A stretch of 53,601 nucleotides of DNA, from assembly GCA_036381835.1 (NCBI GenBank), contig DASVCA010000050.1:1-53601 (forward strand), written 5' to 3'. Below, one piece after another: positions 44,713-52,288 of the stretch. The first letter of the stretch is position 1. Each line of letters starts with the position of its first letter. The position numbers and the translations under genes are program-made. The notes under the pieces are model-generated. The model made no database searches, had not been told where the DNA came from, and saw nothing but the letters and a program-made list of their open reading frames with translations. The stretch is from DASULK01 sp036381835 (lineage in GTDB: Bacteria > Actinomycetota > Actinomycetes > Mycobacteriales > Micromonosporaceae).

Positions 44713-45756
44713 ATGTCGGACCCGGCGGTGGTCGGGCTGGACGTGGGCGGCACGTCCACGCGCGCGGCGGTGTTCACCCTCGCCGGCGAGCGGCTGGGTG
44801 CCGGACGGGCCGGGGGCGGAAACCCCACCAGCCACGGAGGGCAGGCGGCCGCCGCGCAACTGCGCGCGGCGCTGGCCGAGGCGCTCGCCGCTGTGGACCC
44901 GGCGCGGGTTCGCGCCGCCACCATCGGACTCGCCGGCGCCGGTCGCCTCACCGCCGATCCCGCCGCCCGGGCCGCCTTCGACCGGGCCTGGCACGACGTC
45001 GGGCTGCGCTGCCCGTACCGGCTGGTCGGCGATCAGTTGGTGGCGTACGCCTCGGCCACCGCCGCCGAGGACGGCACCGTGCTGATCGCGGGAACCGGGG
45101 CCGTCGCGGCGCAGATCCGTGGCATGACCGTCGACCGTTGCGCTGACGGGCACGGTTGGCTGCTCGGCGACGCCGGCTCGGGCTTCTGGTTGGGCCGCCA
45201 GGCGGTGCGGCGTCTCCTCGCCGACCTCGACCGGCGCCGCGAACCGACTCCGCTCGGCCGGCTGGTGCTCGCCGAACTCCTCGGCGCGCCGGAGCCGTCC
45301 GACGGGCCGAGGGAGACGGTGGACGCGCTGATCCAGACGGTGACCCGACGGCCCGCGGTCCACCTGGCCGCGCTGGCCCCCCTGGTCGTGCGCGCCCAGC
45401 GGGAGGGAGACGGCGCGGCGGGCCGCATCCTGGCTGAGGCGGCCCGGCTGCTGACCGAGAGCGTCGCCCGGATCCGTCCCCGGGGCGAGCGAACACCCGT
45501 CGTGCTCGCCGGGGGGCTGCTCACCGGCGACGCGCCGCTGGCCGAGCAGGTCGGCCGGCTCGTCCGGGCACGCTGGCCGCGGGCACCCCTGCTCAACGCC
45601 CGCGATGGCGCGGCGGGCGCCGCCTGGCTCGCCGCGCGCACGCTGACGGAGGTACGCGACCCGGTCGAACTGCACCGGCGGTTACTCGGACCCACCCAGG
45701 GGGCGGCCCGGGCGCTCAGTGGCGACCACGGGACTGCAGCGGCGACCGCCGAATGA
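44713..45756 (+). CDS. BadF/NagK-type sugar kinase (N-acetylglucosamine kinase-like)
   Basis: This cytosolic kinase of 347 residues has the ASKHA fold: phosphate 1 GLDVGGTSTRAAVFTLAG (8-25), connect/phosphate 2 region TVLIAGTGAVAAQIRG, and GHGWLLGDAGSGFWLGR, which is diagnostic for GlcNAc kinases of this family, then VVLAGGLLTG at the adenosine site. It probably phosphorylates GlcNAc or a related amino sugar from chitin or cell-wall recycling. GGGAGG seven bases before the ATG is a strong site. Its 3' end overlaps the convergent debranching gene by 41 bases. Confidence 0.9.
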   Translation: MSDPAVVGLDVGGTSTRAAVFTLAGERLGAGRAGGGNPTSHGGQAAAAQLRAALAEALAAVDPARVRAATIGLAGAGRLTADPAARAAFDRAWHDVGLRCPYRLVGDQLVAYASATAAEDGTVLIAGTGAVAAQIRGMTVDRCADGHGWLLGDAGSGFWLGRQAVRRLLADLDRRREPTPLGRLVLAELLGAPEPSDGPRETVDALIQTVTRRPAVHLAALAPLVVRAQREGDGAAGRILAEAARLLTESVARIRPRGERTPVVLAGGLLTGDAPLAEQVGRLVRARWPRAPLLNARDGAAGAAWLAARTLTEVRDPVELHRRLLGPTQGAARALSGDHGTAAATAE

Positions 45757-47860
45757 CCTTGATCGGATCCCCCTTGGCGGACACCCGGGTTCGACCGCCA
45801 CGGCCGCGCCGCACCATGAGATCGAACCGCGCCTTACCGACCTGGACCCCCTCCAACATCACATCGGGTAACCATTCCGGCAGCATCGGGTCCACGACGA
45901 TGGCGCCCAGCGGCGCCACCGGCCGGAACACGAGCAGTGCCTGCACCAGCGCGATGATCGCGCTGGCCGACCACCCCTGCGGCGAGCACGAGTTGGGGTA
46001 GATCCCCGGGTGCGGATACTCGGGCGCGCGCGGCAGACCGCTCAACGCCTCCGGGAGCCGGTGGCTGTCGAAGATCGCGGTCGCCGCGAAGGTGGCCTCG
46101 GCGAGCCGGTGCAGCTCCTCCCGGCAGCCGTAGCGGGCCAGTCCGAGAGCGATCGTGCCGGACTCCACCGGCCACACACTGCCCCGGTGGTAGCTGAACG
46201 GGTTGTACGCGGGGTGGTCTGCGGACAGGGTGCGGATTCCCCAGCCGCTGAACATGTCCGGGGCGAGCAGTCGGCGGGCAACGACCGGGGCCACCTCCCG
46301 CGGGACGATGCCCGCGGCCAGCAAATGACCGTCGTTCGAGGACACGGAACGGACCGGATGCTTGTCCGGGTCGAGAGCCATGGCGTAGCCGTCCAGCTCC
46401 GGCAACCAGTAGGCGCGGTGGAACCGGCGGCGGAGACCTGCGGCCCGGGCGACCAGGCGGGCCGCCCGGGCCGGCCGGCCGCAGGCGGCGAGCGCGAGCG
46501 CGCCGTGCCGCATCGCGGCGTACCAGTAGGCCTGCAGTTCGCTGGTCGCGATCGGGGTATCCACCAGCTGGCCGGACTCGTCGACGACGGCGGTCTCCGA
46601 GTCCTTCCATCCCTGGTTGCGGACCCCGCCGGAGGAGCGGCAGCGGTACTCGAGGAAGCCGTCCCCGTCGAAATCGCCGTACCGGTCGAGCCACTCCAGC
46701 ACCCGGTAGGCGGTGGGCAGCAGGTCGCGGACGGTATCCAGATCCCCGGTCCAGGCGAGGTACTGCCCGAGGAAGACCAGGAAGTCCGGCGGGGTGGCCA
46801 GGTCGCCGTAGTAGCCGGTGAAGGGGTCGAGCCCGAGGCGGGAGACCGGCCCGCGGCGGGCCTGGTGCAGCAGCTTGCCGGGCTCCTCGTCCCGCCAGTG
46901 GTCGACGCGCCGGCCGACGTGCGCGGCGTTGAGCCGCAGGCTGTCGCGCAGCATCGTCGGCCCGGCCAGCAGCGCCTGCCAGGCGATGGTCAACGTGTCG
47001 CGGCCGAAGATCTGCTGGTAGAGGGGCAGCCCGGCGGCCGGTGCCGCCGGGCCCGACGGCTCTCCGAGCGGCAGCCCGATCAGGTCGTCGACCGCGGTGC
47101 GCCAGGCCGCGGCGACCGTGGGGTTGCTGGTGCGCAACCGGGTCGCCTCACGGCGCAGGACGCTGCGGGCCCGGGCCGCCGCGTCGTCCGGCTCCCGGTA
47201 GCGGGGCGGCGGCGCGGTGATCCGTCGCCCCTCGATGATCGGTTCGACGAGCACGTCGATCCCGACCCGTTCCCGGGGCGGCACGGTGAGTGGGATGTCG
47301 AAGGCCGGATCCGCGAACGTGATGGGTGCCCGGGTACGCACTCCGATCGCCACCGCCAAATCCAGTCGCGGATGCAGGTAGCGCAGGCGAAGTTCGCGCT
47401 CCCCCGGCACCCAGTCCGACCTCACCTCGGCGTTCTGCCGGCGGTGGCCGCACTCGGCCTCGACGATGTCGGCGAAGTCGGCGGCGAACTCCAGCCGCAG
47501 CCGGAGCGAGATGGGCGCTTCGGCGTAGCTGGCCACCGTCAGCCGGGTCCGCAGCCCCTCCCCGACGAAGCGTTCCAGGAACAGGTAGGCCGCCCGGGAC
47601 GGCAGCACCTCTCCACCGGAGAGCTCGGCGTACGACATCTGGGCGTGCGTGCCGACGGCGGCGGTGCAGAACGGCACCACCTCGCGCCCGTCGACGCTGA
47701 TGCGTTCCCGGCTCAGCACGCGGGTGTTGTCCGCGTAGAACCCCTGCGGTCCGGTGCCCGCGATCCGGCCATGCGCATCCGTGACCAGGGTGCTCCACCC
47801 GCTGGCGACATACCGAAGGTCGGGGCGCACCCGCAGATCACGCGCCTGCACGCCATCCAC
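45716..47860 (-). CDS. Amylo-alpha-1,6-glucosidase/glycogen debranching-type enzyme
   Basis: This cytosolic protein of about 714 residues has the GDE N-terminal beta domain (VASGWSTLVTDAHGRIAGTG, FYADNTRVLSRERISVDG) and an alpha/alpha-toroid catalytic part: FGRDTLTIAWQALL, GFLEYRCRSSGGVRNQGWKD, TSELQAYWYAAMRHGA, NPFSYHRGSVWPVESG and NSCSPQGWSASA. It is from a different subfamily than the protein at 38158. Likely a debranching or sucrose/trehalose-related glucosidase. The start is a GTG at 47860; GTG at 47851 is also open. Confidence 0.9.
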   Translation of the reverse strand: MDGVQARDLRVRPDLRYVASGWSTLVTDAHGRIAGTGPQGFYADNTRVLSRERISVDGREVVPFCTAAVGTHAQMSYAELSGGEVLPSRAAYLFLERFVGEGLRTRLTVASYAEAPISLRLRLEFAADFADIVEAECGHRRQNAEVRSDWVPGERELRLRYLHPRLDLAVAIGVRTRAPITFADPAFDIPLTVPPRERVGIDVLVEPIIEGRRITAPPPRYREPDDAAARARSVLRREATRLRTSNPTVAAAWRTAVDDLIGLPLGEPSGPAAPAAGLPLYQQIFGRDTLTIAWQALLAGPTMLRDSLRLNAAHVGRRVDHWRDEEPGKLLHQARRGPVSRLGLDPFTGYYGDLATPPDFLVFLGQYLAWTGDLDTVRDLLPTAYRVLEWLDRYGDFDGDGFLEYRCRSSGGVRNQGWKDSETAVVDESGQLVDTPIATSELQAYWYAAMRHGALALAACGRPARAARLVARAAGLRRRFHRAYWLPELDGYAMALDPDKHPVRSVSSNDGHLLAAGIVPREVAPVVARRLLAPDMFSGWGIRTLSADHPAYNPFSYHRGSVWPVESGTIALGLARYGCREELHRLAEATFAATAIFDSHRLPEALSGLPRAPEYPHPGIYPNSCSPQGWSASAIIALVQALLVFRPVAPLGAIVVDPMLPEWLPDVMLEGVQVGKARFDLMVRRGRGGRTRVSAKGDPIKVIRRSPLQSRGRH

Positions 47861-47962
47861 GCCGCCGCCTACCCGACTCGACGGGTTCCATGCCGCACCG
47901 GGCCGCCGACGGTTTCGCTGTTTCGTCGGGGGTTCGACGCGCCCGCGACTTACGCTCGCCGG

Positions 47963-49435
47963 GTGCGCCGGGTGCGGCAACTCGCTGAGCAGACGCCGGC
48001 CTACCGGGAGCGGTTCATCGACCTGCTCCGGGGCGTGGCGATCATCTTCGTCGTGCTCGGCCACTGGTCGGCGACGGTGATCGAGTACGACGCCGACGGG
48101 CGGCTCACCGGCTACTCGGCGCTGCCGCACATCACCTGGGCCTATCCGCTCACCTGGCTGTTCCAGGTGATGCCGATCTTCTTCCTGGTCGGCGGGTTCG
48201 CCAACGCGGCTTCGCTGAACCGCCATCCGGGTGATTCGATCGGCTGGCTGCAGCAACGCAGCGCTCGCCTGGTCCGGCCCACCGTCGTGCTGATGGTGAC
48301 CCTGGCCGGTGCCGGATTCGCGGCGCGACTGCTCGGCGTCGCGCCGGACACGATCCGGCAGGTGGTCTGGTTCGTCTCGATTCCGCTGTGGTTCCTCACC
48401 GCGTACCTCGCCGTGGTGCTGTTCGCGCCGGTGATGTACGCCCTGCACCGCCGCTTCGGTCTCGCGGTGCCGCTGGTGCTGGCGGGGCTGGTGGCCCTCG
48501 GTGACCTCGCCCGGCTGGCCGGATCTGGGTGGCTCGGCCGGGGCAGCTTCCTGTTCGGCTGGCTCGCCGTGCACCAGCTCGGTTTCGTGTGGTGGGATGC
48601 GCGCACCCGGCCCGCCAACGGGCCGGGCAGCAACCGGGGTCGCGACGCGCCTCGGCTGTCCCGGACCCGGGTGGCGGTCAGCCTGCTGCTGGTCGGGCTG
48701 GGCGCCCTGCTGGCCCTGACGCTGCTCGGGCCGTACCCGATCAGCATGATCAACGTGCCGGGTGAGCGGCTGCACAACGTGTCCCCACCCACCCTGGCGC
48801 TGCTCGCCCTCGCCACCGCCCAGTTCGGGCTCATCCTGCTGCTGCGCGACACCGCCGACCGGTGGCTGCACCGGCCCGGACCGTGGCGGTCGGTGATCGC
48901 CGTGAACGCGGTGATTCTGACGGTGTTCCTCTGGCACGTCAGCGCGGCACTGCTGGTGGCGGCCGGACTGCACCTGCTGGGCCGACTGGTCACCCCGCCG
49001 GTCGGCTCGGCCGACTGGTGGCTGTGGCGGCTGCCGTGGCTGGCCCTGTCGGCCCTGGTGCTGGCCGTCCTGGTCGCGGTCCTCGCCCCATACGAGGCGC
49101 GCAGCACCCGTCGCCCGTCCGCGCCGCCGCGCCGGCTGCCCGGCTGGGCGGCGGGCGTGCTGCGCCGTCCGGGACCGCGTGCCGTGCTCACCGTGGCGGG
49201 CTTCGGCGCGGTCGTGGTCGGCCTGCTGCTCAACAGCACCACCCCGCCGCGCGGCGACTACCTGTTCGGCCTGCCCATGGCGAGCCTGCTCACCTACCTG
49301 CTCGGCGCGGGACTGCTGCGCGTGCTCTACGCGGTTCCCGAGCGGGCGAGGGTCAGGTCTGGGTCGGGAAGCCCAGGTTCACCCCGCCGTGGCGGGGATC
49401 CAGCCACCGGCTGGTCACCACCTTCCCGCGGGTGA
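47963..49435 (+). CDS. Membrane acyltransferase (acyltransferase 3 family)
   Basis: This 490-residue polytopic protein has about ten hydrophobic segments. The family opening RERFIDLLRGVAIIFVVLGHW has the conserved Arg and His. GGFANAASLNRHP matches a later loop, and the FLWHVSAALLVAAGLHL segment carries a second His. Such enzymes acetylate or succinylate surface sugars or natural products. The GTG at 47963 is tentative because no clear ribosome site is seen. Its 3' end runs 83 bases into the convergent mmsA gene. Confidence 0.85.
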   Translation: MRRVRQLAEQTPAYRERFIDLLRGVAIIFVVLGHWSATVIEYDADGRLTGYSALPHITWAYPLTWLFQVMPIFFLVGGFANAASLNRHPGDSIGWLQQRSARLVRPTVVLMVTLAGAGFAARLLGVAPDTIRQVVWFVSIPLWFLTAYLAVVLFAPVMYALHRRFGLAVPLVLAGLVALGDLARLAGSGWLGRGSFLFGWLAVHQLGFVWWDARTRPANGPGSNRGRDAPRLSRTRVAVSLLLVGLGALLALTLLGPYPISMINVPGERLHNVSPPTLALLALATAQFGLILLLRDTADRWLHRPGPWRSVIAVNAVILTVFLWHVSAALLVAAGLHLLGRLVTPPVGSADWWLWRLPWLALSALVLAVLVAVLAPYEARSTRRPSAPPRRLPGWAAGVLRRPGPRAVLTVAGFGAVVVGLLLNSTTPPRGDYLFGLPMASLLTYLLGAGLLRVLYAVPERARVRSGSGSPGSPRRGGDPATGWSPPSRG

Positions 49436-50843
49436 AGAAGTGCACGCCGTCGGTGCCGTGCGCGTGGCTGTCGCCGAACAGCGACGACTTCCACCCGCCG
49501 AACGAGTAGTACGCCATCGGCACCGGGATCGGCACGTTGATGCCGACCATGCCGACCTCCACCTCGTGCTGGAACCGGCGGGCCGCGCCCCCGTCGTTGG
49601 TGAAGATCGCCGTTCCGTTGCCGTACCGGTTCCCGTTGATCAACGCGAGCGCCTCGTCGTACGACCCGACCCGCACCACCGACAGCACGGGACCGAAGAT
49701 CTCGTCCGTGTAGATCGACATATCGGGGGTGACCCGGTCGAAGAGGGTGGGGCCGAGCCAGAAGCCGGCCGGTTCGCCGTCGGGTTCGACCTTGCGACCG
49801 TCCACGACGACCGAGGCCCCGGCCGCGATCCCCGCCTCGATGTAGGACGCCACCCGGTCCCGGTGGGCGCGGGTGACCAGCGGACCCATGTCGCACCCGG
49901 CCCGGCGTCCGTCACCGGTGCGGATCCGGGCCATCCGTTCAGTGATCCGCTCGACCAGCGCGTCGCCGACCGGCTCCACGGCGACGACGACCGAGATCGC
50001 CATGCACCGCTCACCCGCCGACCCGAAGCCGGCGCTCACCGCCGCGTCCGCGGCCAGGTCCAGGTCGGCGTCCGGCAGCACCACCATGTGGTTCTTCGCC
50101 CCGCCGAGGGCCTGCACCCGCTTGCCGGCCGCGGTCCCGCGCTCGTACACGTACCGGGCCACCGGTGTGGAGCCGACGAACGACACCGCGCGGACCGTCG
50201 GATGGTCGAGCAGCGCGTCGACCGCCTCCTTGTCCCCGTGCACCACGTTGAACACACCGGGCGGCAGCCCCGCCTCGACGAACCACTCGGCGAGCAGGTT
50301 CGCCGCGGAGGGATCCTTCTCCGAAGGCTTCAGCACCACCGCGTTGCCGCACGCGACGGCGATCGGAACGAACCACAACGGCACCATCACCGGGAAGTTG
50401 AACGGTGAGATCACCGCCACCACACCCAGCGGCTGGCGCAGACTGTACGAGTCGACCTCGGTGGAGACGTTCTCGCTGAACCCGCCGCGCAGCAGCGACG
50501 GGATGCCACAGGCGTACTCGACCACCTCCAGGCCGCGCTGCACCTCGCCGGCGGCGTCGGCGAGCACCTTGCCGTGCTCGGCGGTGATGACCTCGGCCAA
50601 CCGGTCGCGCCGGGCGTTGAGGAGCTCCCGGAAGGCGAACAGCACCGCGGTCCGCTTGGCCAGCGACACGTCCCGCCAGGCCCGCGCGGCGCGCTCGGCC
50701 GCCGCGACCGCGTACGCCACATCGTCGGTGGACGCCAGGTCGACCCGGCCGCGCAACCGTCCGGTCGCCGGGTCGAACACCTCACCCTGCCGGCCGCCCG
50801 CGCCACGCCACGGCTCCCCGGCCACGAAATGCGTGATGTTCAT
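49353..50843 (-). CDS. mmsA: CoA-acylating methylmalonate-semialdehyde dehydrogenase
   Basis: This aldehyde dehydrogenase of 496 residues converts methylmalonate semialdehyde (or malonate semialdehyde) to propionyl-CoA (or acetyl-CoA) with NAD and CoA. The catalytic Cys lies in SAGERCMAIS, the cofactor motif is SFVGSTPVARYVYERG, and SPFNFPVMVPLWF and YTDEIFGPVL are conserved. GGAG lies before the ATG at 50843. The start overlaps the aminotransferase stop (ATGA), so the two act together in valine, beta-alanine or pyrimidine breakdown. Confidence 0.95.
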   Translation of the reverse strand: MNITHFVAGEPWRGAGGRQGEVFDPATGRLRGRVDLASTDDVAYAVAAAERAARAWRDVSLAKRTAVLFAFRELLNARRDRLAEVITAEHGKVLADAAGEVQRGLEVVEYACGIPSLLRGGFSENVSTEVDSYSLRQPLGVVAVISPFNFPVMVPLWFVPIAVACGNAVVLKPSEKDPSAANLLAEWFVEAGLPPGVFNVVHGDKEAVDALLDHPTVRAVSFVGSTPVARYVYERGTAAGKRVQALGGAKNHMVVLPDADLDLAADAAVSAGFGSAGERCMAISVVVAVEPVGDALVERITERMARIRTGDGRRAGCDMGPLVTRAHRDRVASYIEAGIAAGASVVVDGRKVEPDGEPAGFWLGPTLFDRVTPDMSIYTDEIFGPVLSVVRVGSYDEALALINGNRYGNGTAIFTNDGGAARRFQHEVEVGMVGINVPIPVPMAYYSFGGWKSSLFGDSHAHGTDGVHFFTRGKVVTSRWLDPRHGGVNLGFPTQT

Positions 50844-52135
50844 GAGTTCTCCACCGCCGAGATCGCCGCCACCAGGATGTCCAAGCCCTCCCGGGCCTCC
50901 TCTTCGGTGAGCGTGAGCGGCGGGCCCATGCGCACCACGTTGCCGTACAGGCCGCCCTTGCCGACCAGCAGCCCGCCCCGCTTGCACTCCTCGAACACCC
51001 GGTTGGTCGCCACCGGATTCGGCTCGCGGGTGCCGGGCAGGACGAACTCGACACCCAGCATGAGGCCCTTGCCGCGGATCTCGCCGACGACCGGGTTGTT
51101 CCGGGTCGCGGCCCGCAGGCCGTCCAGCAGGATCGCCCCGACCCGCGCGGCGTTGGCCTGCAGGTCGTGGTCGAGCAGGTAGTCCAGCACGGCGTTGCCG
51201 GCCGCGGTGGAGATCGGGTTGCCGCCGAAGGTCGAGAAGCTGATCGCGGGTACGGCGTCGAGCACCTGCGCCCTGCCGACCACCCCGGCCAATGCGAAGC
51301 CGTTCCCGACGCCCTTGGCGAAGGTGATCAGGTCGGGCGTGATCCCGTGCGCCTGGTAGCCCCAGAAGTGCTCCCCGGTGCGTCCCCATCCGGTCTGCAC
51401 CTCGTCGCTGATGAACAGGATGCCCGACTCGTCGAGCACCTTCTTCCAGGCGGCGAACAGGCCGTCCGGCGGGTGCACGAACCCGCCGACACCCTGGACG
51501 GGCTCGGCGATCAACGCGGCCACGTCGCCGGAGGTCTGGGTGGCGAGCACCTCTCGGAGATCCTCCACGGCGGCGTCGATGTACTCGTCCGCCGACAGCC
51601 GGGACATCAGGCCCCGCAGCCGCTCCCCGGAGTGCAGCCAGCTCACCTGCAGGGGACTGAACCCGCTGGCCGACCAGCCCCGGTTGCCGGTCACTCCCAT
51701 GGCGGCGTAGGTGCGGCCGTGGTAGCTGTTGCGCACGGCGAGGATCTGGTTCGAACGGCGGTGGTTGGTGGCGACCAGCAGCGCCGCCTCGTTCGCCTCG
51801 GTGCCGGAGTTGGTGAAGAAGACCCGGGCGTCCGGGATGCCCGACAACCGGGCGATCTTCTCGGCCAGCTCGACCTGCTGACGGATCAGGTAGAGCGTCG
51901 AGGTGTGCACCACGCCCGTGCGCAACTGGCGCTCGACGGCCTCGCGCACCTCGACTATGTCGTAGCCGAGCATGTTGGTCAGCACCCCGCCGAAGAAGTC
52001 CAGGTAGGTGCGCCCGGCCGCGTCGGTCACCCGACGTCCGGAGCCCGAGACGATCTCGATCGGCTCCTCGTAGTACAGCGGCATCCAGGACGGTAGTACG
52101 GCCCGGTGCCGGGCCAGCAGGTCATCGGTCGTCAT
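50840..52135 (-). CDS. Class III PLP aminotransferase (beta-alanine/AGXT2-like)
   Basis: This 431-residue PLP enzyme is of the class III omega-aminotransferase fold: NSGTEANEAALLVA at the phosphate cup, ISDEVQTGWGRTG with the PLP-contact Asp, and Lys in LITFAKGVGNGFALAG as Schiff-base site. It is probably specific for beta-alanine, gamma-aminobutyrate or beta-aminoisobutyrate and pyruvate or 2-oxoglutarate, and its product would feed the MmsA enzyme encoded just downstream. The ATG at 52135 follows GAGGGG. The longer frame is not supported. Confidence 0.93.
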   Translation of the reverse strand: MTTDDLLARHRAVLPSWMPLYYEEPIEIVSGSGRRVTDAAGRTYLDFFGGVLTNMLGYDIVEVREAVERQLRTGVVHTSTLYLIRQQVELAEKIARLSGIPDARVFFTNSGTEANEAALLVATNHRRSNQILAVRNSYHGRTYAAMGVTGNRGWSASGFSPLQVSWLHSGERLRGLMSRLSADEYIDAAVEDLREVLATQTSGDVAALIAEPVQGVGGFVHPPDGLFAAWKKVLDESGILFISDEVQTGWGRTGEHFWGYQAHGITPDLITFAKGVGNGFALAGVVGRAQVLDAVPAISFSTFGGNPISTAAGNAVLDYLLDHDLQANAARVGAILLDGLRAATRNNPVVGEIRGKGLMLGVEFVLPGTREPNPVATNRVFEECKRGGLLVGKGGLYGNVVRMGPPLTLTEEEAREGLDILVAAISAVENS

Positions 52136-52207
52136 TGTGGTCAACCCCTCGTACGGACACTGGCACGTTCCCACCGCCGGCCGGGTACGGACAAGGGGCA
52201 TCCTGTA

Positions 52208-52222
52208 AACGGCGAAGCCGTT
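52208..52222 (-). terminator. Weak hairpin downstream of murD
   Basis: AACGGC (52208-52213) pairs with 52217-52222 around a GAA triloop, in the 153-base gap between murD and the aminotransferase gene on the same strand. It may terminate murD or act in the leader of the aminotransferase operon. It is short, and no strong U-tract follows. Confidence 0.35.
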
Positions 52223-52288
52223 CGGGTTGACACTCCGTCAGGGCGACGTGCGGCTGAAGCGCGTCGCGGTGGCCGAGCCTCGGTCGGG

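Noticed and set aside
46010..47962. 651-codon extension of the acyltransferase frame upstream to 46010
   Set aside because: This part overlaps the debranching gene on the other strand and shows no acyltransferase homology; the true start is near 47963.
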